Origin: Burkholderiales bacterium
GTDB lineage: Bacteria > Pseudomonadota > Gammaproteobacteria > Burkholderiales > Usitatibacteraceae
Length of the DNA: 39,162 nt
Direction: 5' to 3'
Assembly (NCBI GenBank): GCA_025360815.1
Contig: JANYBL010000099.1
Span: 1 to 39,162, forward strand
Below the pieces are notes generated by a model. That model was not told where the DNA came from, did no database searches, and was given only the letters and a program-made list of their open reading frames with translations. Below are positions 1 to 9,581 of the stretch, in pieces. A program made the translations under genes and the position numbers. Every line of letters starts with the position of its first letter. Position 1 is the first letter of the stretch.

Positions 1-2
1 GA

Positions 3-689
3 TCACTGCGGCATTGAATTATCGTGCGGCACAAACGTTACATCGCGCAGCACGCCTGCCTGATCAAACATCATCATGACCTCGCGGCGGTTGTAGGCAA
101 TTTCTTTGTCGGTTTTGGTCGCTTCAATATGTGGGTAAACAAGCGCCTCGAAGCCTGGCCAAGCAATGAGCGGATAGCGGTAAGTGCCCGAGGGCACGCC
201 GAGCTTGTTGATGATTTCTGCCCCGGTCGATTTACCGACTTTCAAGCCGCGTACATAGGCCAAATCGAAGGACGTTGCGTCATTAACCCAAGATGACTCC
301 GCGTTTTGGCCGACCAAAATATCATCCGCAAAGAAAAAGGTCGCGGTAGGCGACGCTAAAATTTCTGCCTTCGAGAGCGTGATGTTTGGCTCAGAGGCCT
401 GTCGATACTGGACGATCCGAACCGCCTTGCCGTGAAACGTTCGATCCAATATTTGACTCGGCGTTTTGTAGCGCTCCGCCACCTGCGCAAGCGTGGTTTT
501 ATCGAGAACCAATGCGCTTGAAGATGTCGTGGTTACGCCGGCGGCGGGGGAGGCGGGAGGCGCTGACTGTCCGGAGGGCACAGGCGTCGCAGCAGGCAAA
601 ACCGCACAACCCGCACTGACGAGCAGCATCGCGGCAAGACAGAGTGTGGCAACTACGGTTGGTTTGGCGATACGATTAGCAGTATTCAT
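3..689 (-). CDS. BamE/SmpA-like outer-membrane lipoprotein
   Basis: This is a 228-residue protein with a lipoprotein signal peptide. A charged start is followed by a hydrophobic stretch and the lipobox LVSAGC, so the mature lipidated Cys is near residue 28. A Pro/Ser/Thr-rich linker of about 30 residues follows. Two segments then resemble the BamE/SmpA fold: one near residues 62-90 (TLAQVAERYKTPSQILDR) and one near 150-225 (GLKVGKSTGAEIINKLGVPSG, ending in a strand FDQAGVLRDVTF). I chose the ATG at 689 because GGAG lies just upstream and the signal peptide begins there; a longer frame to 734 adds only non-signal residues. The fold call is by pattern, and no specific function is assigned. It reads toward the left window edge and ends at base 3. 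Confidence 0.7.
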   Translation of the reverse strand: MNTANRIAKPTVVATLCLAAMLLVSAGCAVLPAATPVPSGQSAPPASPAAGVTTTSSSALVLDKTTLAQVAERYKTPSQILDRTFHGKAVRIVQYRQASEPNITLSKAEILASPTATFFFADDILVGQNAESSWVNDATSFDLAYVRGLKVGKSTGAEIINKLGVPSGTYRYPLIAWPGFEALVYPHIEATKTDKEIAYNRREVMMMFDQAGVLRDVTFVPHDNSMPQ

Positions 690-841
690 GGCAACTCCAA
701 GGAAAAGGAAAGCAAGCAACTGCCACAGTATCAATCATTTCGCCAATGGCGACTGGAGTCAGGTGAACTTTGTTGTCAAAATGTGTGTGTTTGCTACTAT
801 TCTTACCGCAAGTTATTTTTTCACTCACGACAGAAGCCAAT

Positions 842-1471
842 ATGAAAATGCAGCGCATTCAATTCATCTTTACGCAAATTACCGCAAGCGCCGTCGCCGT
901 GGCCTTGCTGTGCGCGGCAAACACGACCCGCGCCCAAGATTCAAAAGCTGCCCCCGCCAAAAAAGCGCCAGAGGTTGCCAACGCATTACCAACGGCGGAC
1001 AAACTAGAGCTAGGCTTGAAAGGCAGTTGGGGTGGTGCGTTGGAGTATCGGGATTATCAGTCGGGAAACAAATTCGAATTGCCGATGACTGCTCAGATTG
1101 ATATCGGCAAGGACAACGCGACCATCAGCCGTGTCTCGACATTTGATGATGGCCCCAAAACCGGCTTGGTTTACATCACGACGGTGAGCCTTTTCGATAA
1201 AACGGCCAGCAAAGTGACCAATGCCGTTTTCCGCAAAGGCCGTGCGGTGGATGTGTCGACGGACGATGCGAAAGTGTCGGCCTACAAAGACGCAAGCCAT
1301 TGGACAATTGTTTATCAACAAAACGGCACCGACAACGAAAAAGCAGCCGAAATTCGCGTCACGCAGACGCTCAATGGCAATGAACTAGTAGCGCTAAAAG
1401 AAGTAAAACCGGTCGGGGCAGCAGATAAAGATTACTTGTTCCGGAATCAGGTGCGGTTGATACGGAAGTAA
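842..1471 (+). CDS. Secreted protein of unknown function
   Basis: This is a 209-residue protein with a clear Sec signal peptide: Lys/Arg near the start, a hydrophobic core, and AxA-like cleavage near NTTRAQD around residue 32. A short Ala/Lys/Pro linker follows. The mature part is rich in alternating hydrophobic/polar residues typical of beta strands (LELGLKGSWGGALEYRDYQ, KFELPMTAQIDI), suggesting a periplasmic beta-structured domain. An in-frame ATG at 770 exists, but its extra residues give a second hydrophobic stretch and no better ribosome site, so 842 is preferred. It is divergent from the BamE-like lipoprotein with about 150 bases between starts. I do not recognise the family. Confidence 0.65.
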   Translation: MKMQRIQFIFTQITASAVAVALLCAANTTRAQDSKAAPAKKAPEVANALPTADKLELGLKGSWGGALEYRDYQSGNKFELPMTAQIDIGKDNATISRVSTFDDGPKTGLVYITTVSLFDKTASKVTNAVFRKGRAVDVSTDDAKVSAYKDASHWTIVYQQNGTDNEKAAEIRVTQTLNGNELVALKEVKPVGAADKDYLFRNQVRLIRK

Positions 1472-2003
1472 TATTGTTTAGGAGCAAATTGGCTCAAACG
1501 CCGCGCCAGCGCTCGGGTTTAGGGTTGTCTTCTTGAGCAAGAATTTGTTACCGCTAGAACAATAATTTCAACGATGGAATTAGCACTTGCGAGCGCCGAA
1601 GAGCAACTATCACGTCGCGCGGCCAAGGGTGACTCGGATAACGCTTTGTTCATTCCGACTTCTCGTGGGGCAATAACCAAATTGCCCTCATAAAATTCAG
1701 TTTCGGCTAGCGGTCGTTTTACGGTTATCACAAGCGCTATTGGAACGAGCCGCGTCAGTGCAATAGTCAGACGGCGTCAAAAGGCAATATCGCATGCGGA
1801 GGGCTCTGGAAATCCACGATCCGCCAGCGCTTTGCAGCGATTGCGAGTGCTAGAACCAAATCCACGACGGTTCGCAAGAGCGAGGTCGAGTCCTGATAAT
1901 TTCCTTCGTTTTTCGGAGATTGTGAATTAAGAATATCCGCAAGAGCATGTTTTGCCTTTTGCTGCTCAGAAATCGACTTGGTGTTTGAAGCGCATTTTAT
2001 TCA
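1472..2003. other. Gene-free stretch, no feature recognised
   Basis: About 530 bases separate the secreted-protein gene from the 3' end of the efflux-pump gene. A leftward frame of 70 codons (1519-1731) and a rightward frame of about 39 codons near 1574 are open, but neither has a convincing ribosome site or a recognisable motif. I see no strong hairpin followed by a T-run and no direct repeats. It could be decayed coding sequence. Confidence 0.5.
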
Positions 2004-3221
2004 CTAGCGCTTTTGCAACCTACGATAACCAACCCAACATCCCAACCCCATCAACATCAACGAAATCATCGCAATCGCCAATAGCTTCGGTGAATGCGAT
2101 ACCGCGGGCGAGAGCACGCCAGCCGTTAGCGCATTCGTTATTCCCGACACAAAACCCTGCAATGATGCCGCCATGCCGCGCCGTGTCGGGAACATGTCGA
2201 GTACGATCAGCGACAGTGAAGGCATTGCCATCGAGCTGCCGATCGCGTAGAAAAATAACGGGATGATGGCCCACGGTACCGATGGCTCGAAGGTGAATGC
2301 GTAGATTAAGTTCGCTACTGCCGCGATAATCATGAATCGGTAGGCGACCGATACTGTTTTGGCAAATGGCATTTTGCCTGCAACCCGACCGGATAAAAAA
2401 GCGCCGAGCATAATGCCCCCGATACCGGGAATAAAAAGCCACGCGAATTGTTGCGGGCCGAGCTTAAGCGATTCCGTCACGTAGACAGGTGCGGACATGA
2501 AATACAAAAAAAACGCGTTGAAATTAAAGCCGACGGCAAGTGATAGCAATAAAAACGGCACATTGGCGCTGACCTCGCGATAGCCAGCGAACAGCGGGCG
2601 GGGATGGAAAGCGTGGCGTTTTTCTTCCGGCAGGGTTTCATGGATGGAAAAGACAATCACGATAATCAGCGCCGTGGTGATGATCGCCAAAAACCAGAAA
2701 ATCGCATGCCAGCCAAACCACACATACAAATGCCCGCCGATAATCGGCGCAATCGCAGGCGCGATGCCAAACCAGAGTGTGACCATCGCCATCAATTTTT
2801 GCGCATCGGTTTCATTGAACAAATCGCGGATCATCGCGCGGCCTACCACCATGCCTGCACCGACAGACAACCCTTGAATGACGCGGAAAATCAGCAGCGT
2901 GCTAATGTTGGGCGAGAGCGCGCAGCCGATTGAGCCGATCAAAAAACCAATAAGGCCGACGACGATAATCGGCTTGCGGCCAAAGCTGTCGGACAATGCG
3001 CCGTGGAATAAAAACATGAACGCAAACGCCGCCAAGTAGAGCGAAAGAGTTTGCTGCATTTGCAGCGTACTCGCCCCCAAATCACGCCCCATGCCGGTGA
3101 AGGCGGGGATGTAGGTGTCAATGGCGAACGGACCTAACATGGCGAGTGCTGCCAGCAGTAGCGCTAGCACCCAGCGCGGGGAATCATGGTGGGCGTGGTT
3201 GGTTTGGTTTGAAGCAGTCAT
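2004..3221 (-). CDS. Bcr/CflA-family multidrug efflux MFS transporter
   Basis: This is a 405-residue, 12-helix major facilitator of the drug:H+ antiporter Bcr/CflA group. The N-terminal family hallmark FAIDTYIPAFTGM lies at about residues 32-44. The MFS motif A between helices 2 and 3 appears as GALSDSFGRKPI, and RVIQGLSVGAG is the helix 4 Arg-containing motif. Motif C-like GIAPAIAPIIGG follows in helix 5. Family length is usually about 390-410 residues, so it is complete. It should export small hydrophobic compounds from the inner membrane by proton exchange, but the substrate cannot be read from the sequence. It stands alone, downstream of comM on the same strand with a 126-base gap. I saw no regulator gene next to it. 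Confidence 0.9.
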   Translation of the reverse strand: MTASNQTNHAHHDSPRWVLALLLAALAMLGPFAIDTYIPAFTGMGRDLGASTLQMQQTLSLYLAAFAFMFLFHGALSDSFGRKPIIVVGLIGFLIGSIGCALSPNISTLLIFRVIQGLSVGAGMVVGRAMIRDLFNETDAQKLMAMVTLWFGIAPAIAPIIGGHLYVWFGWHAIFWFLAIITTALIIVIVFSIHETLPEEKRHAFHPRPLFAGYREVSANVPFLLLSLAVGFNFNAFFLYFMSAPVYVTESLKLGPQQFAWLFIPGIGGIMLGAFLSGRVAGKMPFAKTVSVAYRFMIIAAVANLIYAFTFEPSVPWAIIPLFFYAIGSSMAMPSLSLIVLDMFPTRRGMAASLQGFVSGITNALTAGVLSPAVSHSPKLLAIAMISLMLMGLGCWVGYRRLQKR

Positions 3222-3347
3222 TTCAGAATCAGTCTTGCTGGCGGTGTATCAAATATTGAAATATTGCCGTCTCCGGGGAACACCTTAGGGTTTCTCCGTC
3301 GAAAACGTCGCAACACGGCAGGCCTACGGCTTTTAAAATGAATGCCG

Positions 3348-4850
3348 TCACGATGCCGATTTGTCCATCCGTCGATATTGAATCGCTTCAGCAATATGCG
3401 CCGTTTCGATTTTTTCAGCACCGGCCAAATCGGCTATCGTCCGCGCCACTTTCAACACACGATGATAAGCCCGTGCTGAAAGTCCCAATCGTTGAATTGC
3501 GGTTTTTAATAGCGCCTCACCAGCTTCGTTCGGGACGCACAGCACATCAATATCGGCGGGTTCAAGCTTGGCGTTCGGTTTGCCTTGGCGTTTCAATTGT
3601 ACTTGGTACGCACGTTCAACCCGCTCGACAATCGCCGCAGTAGGTTCACCTTTTGCCGCCTTCACCAACTCTAATTGCGGCACGGCCGGGACTTCGATCT
3701 GCAAATCAATCCGGTCTAACAATGGTCCAGAAATCTTACCCCGATATCGCCCAATTTGATCCGGCGTGCAGCGACACTTATTGGTGTAATGCCCCAAATA
3801 GCCACAAGGGCAAGGGTTCATCGCGGCGATCAATTGAAATTCGGCCGGGAAATCGGCTTGGCGTGCCGCGCGCGAAATGGTAATGCGGCCCGACTCCAGT
3901 GGTTCGCGCAGTACTTCCAACACGCCGCGATCAAACTCTGGCAACTCATCCAAAAATAAAACCCCTTTGTGCGCAAGTGAAATCTCACCAGGCTTTGGGT
4001 TACCGCCGCCACCGACTAAGGCCACAGCGCTCGCGGTGTGGTGTGGATTTCGGAAATTGCGTTTCTTCCAATTCTCGGTTTTAAAGCCACCGGTTGCCAA
4101 GCTTTGCACCGCAGCGGATTCCAGCGCTTCTTCATCGGTCATCGACGGCAAGATGCCGGGGAAGCGTGATGCCAACATTGTCTTACCGGTGCCCGGTGGT
4201 CCCATCATTAGCAAGCTGTGCCGACCTGCGGCGGCGACTTCGAGCGCGCGTTTGGCATGGCTTTGGCCTTTGACTTCGCTCATATCCGGATAATGAGAAA
4301 CACTAGCAGGGGCGCGGCTCTCGAAGGGCTTTATGGTCTCGCGGCCAGCCAGATGGGCACAGACTTGCAGCAAATTTTTCGCGGCCAACACTGTCGCGTC
4401 TTTGACCAACGCCGCCTCCTCGGCGGACGGAACCGGGAGCAAAAACGCGCGACCGTCGCGGTGCGCTTTGTAAGTCATCGCCAAGGCACCACGAATTTTA
4501 CGCAGCTCACCGGTCAGCGCCAGCTCGCCGGCGAATTCATAATCTTTTAATTTATCACCGGGGATTTGCCCACTCGCGACCAAGATGCCGAGCGCGATGG
4601 GCAGATCGAATCGGCCGCTTTCTTTGGGCAAATCAGCAGGCGCTAAATTGACGGTGATGCGCCGGGCCGGGAACTCGAATCGTGCGTTGAGCAACGCGGC
4701 CCGGACGCGATCTTTGCTTTCCTTCACTTCCATTTCCGGCAAGCCGACGATGGTGAACGCCGGCAGGCCATTGGCGAGGTGGACTTCGACGGTGACCAAT
4801 GGGGCAGTCATGCCGTCGAGCGAACGGCTGTACAACACGGCGAGCGACAT
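3348..4850 (-). CDS. comM: YifB/ComM Mg-chelatase-like AAA+ ATPase
   Basis: This 500-residue protein is full length for the YifB/ComM family. The N-terminal ChlI-like domain begins MSLAVLYSRSLDGM and includes FTIVGLPEMEVKESKDRVRA. The AAA+ core has Walker A GPPGTGKT at residues 217-224 and Walker B GVLFLDE at 296-302. A Cys-rich segment NPCPCGYLGHY with KCRC follows, and the C-terminal lid domain ends in the typical IQYRRMD. In naturally competent bacteria ComM is a helicase promoting branch migration during integration of transformed DNA. Here it shares the window with dprA and a complete pilMNOPQ set, consistent with competence, although YifB proteins are widespread outside competent species. 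It follows ubiK, sharing one base at a TAATG stop/start. Confidence 0.93.
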   Translation of the reverse strand: MSLAVLYSRSLDGMTAPLVTVEVHLANGLPAFTIVGLPEMEVKESKDRVRAALLNARFEFPARRITVNLAPADLPKESGRFDLPIALGILVASGQIPGDKLKDYEFAGELALTGELRKIRGALAMTYKAHRDGRAFLLPVPSAEEAALVKDATVLAAKNLLQVCAHLAGRETIKPFESRAPASVSHYPDMSEVKGQSHAKRALEVAAAGRHSLLMMGPPGTGKTMLASRFPGILPSMTDEEALESAAVQSLATGGFKTENWKKRNFRNPHHTASAVALVGGGGNPKPGEISLAHKGVLFLDELPEFDRGVLEVLREPLESGRITISRAARQADFPAEFQLIAAMNPCPCGYLGHYTNKCRCTPDQIGRYRGKISGPLLDRIDLQIEVPAVPQLELVKAAKGEPTAAIVERVERAYQVQLKRQGKPNAKLEPADIDVLCVPNEAGEALLKTAIQRLGLSARAYHRVLKVARTIADLAGAEKIETAHIAEAIQYRRMDKSAS

Positions 4851-5155
4851 TATTGGGGCTTCGCTGTTGTCGCGGTATTGTTCGCGTCGAGCGCGGCGAT
4901 CTTGGCTTCCAGTTCCTGCAATTTAGCGCGGGTTTTGGCGAGCAGTGCGACTTGAATATCGTAATCTTCGCGCATCACCAAGCCTTGTTTGGCCAATTGC
5001 GCCACCAAATGTTGGCGGACATTTTTTTCTAAATCAGCTACAGGGGACTGCTGCATGAGTCCATCTGCGCGCGAGGCGGCTGCATTCAATGCACCGCCCA
5101 CTGCTCGGCTGAGTTTATCGATGAGGGTTGACCCGGTTGAGTTTGATTCGGACAT
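4850..5155 (-). CDS. ubiK: Ubiquinone biosynthesis accessory factor UbiK-like (BMFP)
   Basis: This 101-residue protein matches the UbiK/YqiC (formerly BMFP) family. An N-terminal segment with amphipathic helices (LIDKLSRAVGGALNAAASRADGL) leads to DLEKNVRQHLVAQLAKQGLVMREDYDIQVALL. The C-terminus is a short coiled coil TRAKLQELEAKIAAL. UbiK binds lipid and UbiJ and assists aerobic ubiquinone synthesis in enterobacteria. Its stop codon overlaps the comM start by one base (TAATG), which implies translational coupling. A possible -10 box TACAAT sits on this strand at 5185-5190, about 30 bases upstream of the start, without a good -35. Confidence 0.88.
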   Translation of the reverse strand: MSESNSTGSTLIDKLSRAVGGALNAAASRADGLMQQSPVADLEKNVRQHLVAQLAKQGLVMREDYDIQVALLAKTRAKLQELEAKIAALDANNTATTAKPQ

Positions 5156-5350
5156 ATTGGGTAATTTTAATCAATTAATTTTCTATTGTAGCCGCAGCCT
5201 TAGAACGCGGCATCGCTAAATGCTGAAAAAGGAGATTCCCCGCGCTCCAAAGCGGTGCGTAGGCGGAGTTGCGGTGTTTATTTTGGTGCAAAATGTGAAT
5301 ATCAAATTATTTTTCATTTATAAAACAATAGGTTATGGGTGATTGTTCGG

Positions 5351-5366
5351 TGGCACGCTATCTGCT
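5351..5366 (+). promoter_or_regulatory. Predicted sigma-54 promoter for torF-glnK-amtB
   Basis: TGGCACGCTATCTGCT matches the RpoN consensus TGGCACG-N4-TTGCW at all but one position. The invariant GG (5352-5353) and GC (5364-5365) are separated by exactly 10 bases. A start near 5377 would leave a leader of about 70 bases before the porin ATG at 5450. A GGTGCA half-site resembling NtrC boxes lies at 5285-5290, but its partner arm is poor. The neighbouring genes are classic NtrC targets, so context agrees with the motif. Confidence 0.75.
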
Positions 5367-5449
5367 AGTAGTTGATGACATGACGAACTTATTACAGTTT
5401 TATGCTCGCCTCCACTCACACAACTCCACTAACTAGTAAGGGCACAACG

Positions 5450-6259
5450 ATGAAAAATCGTACAAACACCTTTGCACTCGCTGGACTGACCGCGTTTACA
5501 TTATCTGCGCTTAGCGTTTTCGCGCAGACGACGCCAACTCCGGCCGCCGCGCCGACACCGGAGCACACTTTCACACCAAAAATTTCATTGTTTAGCGAAT
5601 ATGAGTATCGCGGTATTTCGCAGACTTCAGAAAAGCCAGCCGTTCAGTTTAACTTTGACTATGCGCATTCAAGTGGATTTTATTTGGGTACGTTTATTTC
5701 AAATATCAGTTGGTTGAAAGACCAAAAAGATCTCGGCTTGTTCGACAAATCCTCATCCGTCGAGATCGATTTGTTTGGCGGCTACAAATTCGAGGTCGTC
5801 AAAGATGTAACCCTTGATGTTGGATATTTGCATTATGAATATCCGGGCGCGAAAGGGTTGCCTGGATTTCCTAAGCCGAATACCGACGAAGTTTATATTG
5901 GTGCGTCATACGGCTTATTTAACGCTAAGTATTCGTACTCAACCGGCGATACATTCGGTTTCGCAAAATCAAAAGGCACCACATTCTTCGAGCTAAATTA
6001 TGCGCAGGAAATCATGCCTAAATTGACACTCACCGGTCAAGTTGCGCAGCAAAAATATAAAGGTAGCTACTTAGGCTTTAACAACGACAAAGAGCTCACG
6101 TATGTTGTCTATAAATTCGGTCCGACTTACGATTTAGGCGATGGCTGGAACATCGGCGGCTACTATAAAGGCACCAACGCTAAAGAAGCGAACTATACGT
6201 TTAAGGGCCGTGACTGGAGTAAAAACCGTTTGGTTGCTTTCGTCTCCAAAACGTTCTAA
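5450..6259 (+). CDS. TorF-family putative porin (Gcw_chp family)
   Basis: This is a 269-residue outer-membrane beta-barrel candidate. A signal peptide (MKNRTNTFALAGLTAFTLSALSVFAQ in outline, cleaved after FAQ near residue 26) is followed by a Pro/Thr/Ala spacer. The mature protein begins with the family signature KISLFSEYEYRGISQT near residue 44. Alternating strands then occur throughout, and it ends in the aromatic terminal strand VAFVSKTF expected for outer-membrane insertion. The ATG at 5450 has TAAGGG in front; an upstream in-frame ATG at 5402 would bury the signal peptide. It is first in a set with glnK (45 bases downstream) and amtB, behind a sigma-54 promoter. It probably acts in nitrogen-limited uptake, but no substrate is shown here. 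Confidence 0.87.
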   Translation: MKNRTNTFALAGLTAFTLSALSVFAQTTPTPAAAPTPEHTFTPKISLFSEYEYRGISQTSEKPAVQFNFDYAHSSGFYLGTFISNISWLKDQKDLGLFDKSSSVEIDLFGGYKFEVVKDVTLDVGYLHYEYPGAKGLPGFPKPNTDEVYIGASYGLFNAKYSYSTGDTFGFAKSKGTTFFELNYAQEIMPKLTLTGQVAQQKYKGSYLGFNNDKELTYVVYKFGPTYDLGDGWNIGGYYKGTNAKEANYTFKGRDWSKNRLVAFVSKTF

Positions 6260-6643
<384 letters not shown>

Positions 6644-6660
6644 TTGGGGGCACTGACAAC

Positions 6661-8226
6661 ATGAAATCAATCAAAAAAGTAATCTCGCTGCTGGCTGTTA
6701 GCAGCGCTTTTGCCTTTGGCGCAATCGCGCATGCGCAAACGCCTGCCTCTGCTCCTGCCTCCGCTGCGCCTGCTGATGCGAAAGCTGCGGCCCCAGACGC
6801 TGCACCTGCTGTTGCCGCGCCCGCTGCAACCGACGCGAAAGCACCGGCTCCCGCTGCTGCGCCTGCCGCCGCAACGCCGCCGCCGCCCGTCCCCAACAAA
6901 GGCGATGTGGCATGGATGCTGACTTGTACGGCCTTGGTGTTGTTGATGAGCGTGCCTGCGTTGGCGCTGTTCTACGGTGGCTTGGTGCGTTCAAAAAACA
7001 TGCTCTCGGTATTAATGCAGGTCTTCGTTACGTTCTCGCTGATCACAGTGCTGTGGGTGATCTACGGCTATAGCTTCACCTTCACCGAGGGTAGCGGGGC
7101 GACGAGCCCGTTCTTCGGCGGCTCGGGACGCATGTTCTTTAAAGGCATGGCTGATTTAGTCAAAGGTGATTTCACTACCGCCGCGACCTTCAGCAAGGGC
7201 GTCGTACTTCCTGAAATGCTTTATGCGGCGTACCAAGCGACGTTTGCTGCTATCACTTGCTGTTTGATCTTGGGCTCTGTTGCCGAGCGAATGAAATTTG
7301 GCGCAGTGATTTTATTTATGGCGCTGTGGTTCACGTTTAGCTACATTCCGGTCGCTCACATGGTGTGGTTTTGGTCTGGTCCTGATGCTTACACAACGGC
7401 TGCATCGGTAGACATCGAAAACGCTAAAGCTGGCCTGCTGTGGCAATGGGGCGCACTTGATTTTGCCGGCGGAACAGTCGTACACATCAACGCCGGTGTC
7501 GCTGGTTTAGTCGCTGCATACTTCTTAGGCAAGCGTATTGGATTCGGCAAGGAATCGATGACGCCGCACAACCTCACCATGACCATGATCGGTGCATCAT
7601 TATTATGGTTTGGCTGGTTTGGTTTCAATGCCGGCTCTGCTTTGGAAGCCAACAACAGCGCGGTTCTTGCCTTTATGAACACGTTCTTGGCAACGGCTTG
7701 TGCTGTACTCACTTGGATTACCGCTGAATGGCTCTTGCGTGGTAAACCGTCGATGCTTGGCGCGGCTTCAGGTGCAGTCGCTGGATTGGTGGCGATTACA
7801 CCAGCTGCCGGTAACGTCGGCATCATGGGTGCAATGGCGATTGGCGGCTTAGCTGGCGTAGTGTGCTTGTGGGGCGTGACTGGACTCAAGAAAATGCTCA
7901 AGACCGATGACACATTGGATGTGTTCGGCGTGCATGCTCTTGGCGGTATTTTGGGTGCATTGCTGACCGGTGTATTCAATTCACCAGACTTGGGTGGCCC
8001 GGGCTTCCCGAACAACTGGTTCGAAATGAAGCCGGGCTTTGAGACCATCATGGCGCAGGTGATTGTGCAGGCTAAAGCAGTTGGTGTGACCGTGGTCTGG
8101 TCTGCTACCGTCGCAGCTGTTTCGCTCTTTATCGTGAAAATGGTTGTTGGTTTACGGGTACCAGAAGAAGAAGAGCGCGAAGGTTTGGATATCACTTCGC
8201 ACGGTGAGTCGGCTTACAATCACTAA
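6661..8226 (+). CDS. amtB: Ammonium transporter AmtB with Ala/Pro-rich N-terminal extension
   Basis: This is a 521-residue Amt/MEP/Rh channel in the inner membrane. A signal peptide (residues 1-25, ending AIAHAQ) is followed by about 50 residues made almost entirely of Ala, Pro, Asp, Lys and Thr. The channel then starts at GDVAWMLTCTALVLLMSVPALALFYGG in outline. The two pore histidines are present, in VHINAGVAGLVAAYF and FGVHALGGILGALLTG. The vestibule segment AGSALEANN is also present. Eleven membrane helices are expected, and the cytoplasmic tail VPEEEEREGLDITSHGE is the usual GlnK-facing end. It lies 17 bases after glnK and ends in a strong terminator. The long linker is unusual for E. coli AmtB but is a pattern I associate with betaproteobacterial homologues. 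Confidence 0.95.
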   Translation: MKSIKKVISLLAVSSAFAFGAIAHAQTPASAPASAAPADAKAAAPDAAPAVAAPAATDAKAPAPAAAPAAATPPPPVPNKGDVAWMLTCTALVLLMSVPALALFYGGLVRSKNMLSVLMQVFVTFSLITVLWVIYGYSFTFTEGSGATSPFFGGSGRMFFKGMADLVKGDFTTAATFSKGVVLPEMLYAAYQATFAAITCCLILGSVAERMKFGAVILFMALWFTFSYIPVAHMVWFWSGPDAYTTAASVDIENAKAGLLWQWGALDFAGGTVVHINAGVAGLVAAYFLGKRIGFGKESMTPHNLTMTMIGASLLWFGWFGFNAGSALEANNSAVLAFMNTFLATACAVLTWITAEWLLRGKPSMLGAASGAVAGLVAITPAAGNVGIMGAMAIGGLAGVVCLWGVTGLKKMLKTDDTLDVFGVHALGGILGALLTGVFNSPDLGGPGFPNNWFEMKPGFETIMAQVIVQAKAVGVTVVWSATVAAVSLFIVKMVVGLRVPEEEEREGLDITSHGESAYNH

Positions 8227-8245
8227 GCGATTGTTTCCCTGCACT

Positions 8246-8275
8246 AAAAAAGGCGCTCTGATGAGCGCCTTTTTT
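8246..8275 (+). terminator. Rho-independent terminator after amtB
   Basis: A perfect 8-bp stem AGGCGCTC/GAGCGCCT (8251-8258 with 8263-8270) with loop TGAT is followed by a T-run to 8275 and preceded by an A-run. It lies about 25 bases after the amtB stop and would end the torF-glnK-amtB transcript. Confidence 0.9.
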
Positions 8276-8521
8276 ATTGACCATTTTTGGCCATTAATGA
8301 ATTGATTTGCGATTACGTAAAGCGAACATCCAACGACCACGACATGGCGCGGGGTAGGTTTTATATTAGACTTCTCCCATGTCAAAACTGCACTCCAACA
8401 ACAAAAGTTGCGGCAAACCCTCGTCGCTTGAATCTGTCGATCTGCGCACTCGCAGTAACGAATGTCGGTTTTGGGCAACCCTTTCGGTCCACCCTTTTGC
8501 CGACGGCTGGCCCGGCCAATA

Positions 8522-9490
8522 ATGAATCAGCTACTGCTGCTGACACTCTCGGCGATGATCGCCTTCGCAGGCAATTCGTTGTTGTGTCGGTTTGCGCTAA
8601 CAAGCACGGCCATCGATTGGGCGAGCTTTACGCTGATTCGTATTGTCTCCGGCGCAATGGTGTTGTGGCTGATCGTTCGCATCCGTTGCGCCAAAAATCG
8701 TGAAAAAAGTGCCGCCGTACTTGACTACCAGAGTAGCCCGCAACCCCTTGCCGGCAGCTGGGCAGCTGCGTTTGCATTATTTGTTTACGCTGCCGCGTTC
8801 TCTGCCGCTTACGTGAGCTTGCCCGCCGCCTCGGGTGCGCTGCTGCTGTTTGGCGCCGTGCAGGCGACGATGATCGGCGTGGGGTTAACGCTAGGCGAGC
8901 GCTTGCGGCCTCGGCAATGGTTGGGACTGCTCTGCGCGCTTGGCGGGTTAGCGAGCTTAGCGCTGCCGCGGGGCTCGACCGACACTGCTGTTGCGCACGG
9001 CGCACCATCGTTTTTGGGCGTCGTATTGATGGTCAGTGCAGGCGTGGCGTGGGGTATTTATTCGCTCAAAGGCCGGAGGCGCGTTGGCGATCCGATTGAC
9101 GTTACCGCTGGAAATTTTTTGCGGGCCGTGCCGATGGCGCTCTTGCTATTTTTGTTATTGCACGCCATCGGTTCCTTCACTTTGCAGAGCGGATTGCAGA
9201 GCACTGGGAAAATGATATTGCAAAGCCCAACATGGGATAGCATGGGCGCTTGGGCAGCAGTTGTATCGGGTACACTTGCCTCCGGTTTAGGCTATGCAGT
9301 TTGGTACACGTCATTGCCGCGATTGAGGGCGACCAACGCAGCCACGGTGCAGCTCAGCGTGCCAGTGATCGCAGCAGTGGGTGGGATAGTGTTTTTAGAT
9401 GAAGCAATTACGCTGGGTTTGGTGGTTGCATCGGTGGCGATTTTGGGCGGGATTGCGTTGGTGATTATGAATCGGCAGCCCGCAAAATAA
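8522..9490 (+). CDS. EamA/DMT-superfamily permease
   Basis: This is a 322-residue inner-membrane protein with about 10 hydrophobic helices in two repeated EamA halves. The first half starts MIAFAGNSLLCRFAL and includes ASGALLLFGAVQATMIG and GERLRPRQWLGLLCALGG. The second starts SFLGVVLMVSAGVAWGIYSLKG and ends AATVQLSVPVIAAVGG and FLDEAITLGLVVASVAILGG. These are the typical DMT signatures of RhaT/YdcZ-like exporters of metabolites. The ATG at 8522 is preferred because helix 1 begins at once; an in-frame ATG at 8462 adds 20 non-hydrophobic residues. No strong ribosome site is seen for either. The substrate is unknown. Confidence 0.85.
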   Translation: MNQLLLLTLSAMIAFAGNSLLCRFALTSTAIDWASFTLIRIVSGAMVLWLIVRIRCAKNREKSAAVLDYQSSPQPLAGSWAAAFALFVYAAAFSAAYVSLPAASGALLLFGAVQATMIGVGLTLGERLRPRQWLGLLCALGGLASLALPRGSTDTAVAHGAPSFLGVVLMVSAGVAWGIYSLKGRRRVGDPIDVTAGNFLRAVPMALLLFLLLHAIGSFTLQSGLQSTGKMILQSPTWDSMGAWAAVVSGTLASGLGYAVWYTSLPRLRATNAATVQLSVPVIAAVGGIVFLDEAITLGLVVASVAILGGIALVIMNRQPAK

Positions 9491-9581
9491 TTTGCGAACG
9501 CCTTGGAAAGCCGCTCCTAAAGCCATTCTTCAAGGCATTACTGATTCAAAAGTGCGATTGAACCGTATTGGGGGAGGCGAC

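Noticed and set aside
7389-8195. A 268-codon leftward open frame antisense to amtB
   Set aside because: Low-complexity Pro/Ala/Thr/Ser composition typical of the antisense of a codon-biased membrane-protein gene; no ribosome site or motif, and amtB is certain.
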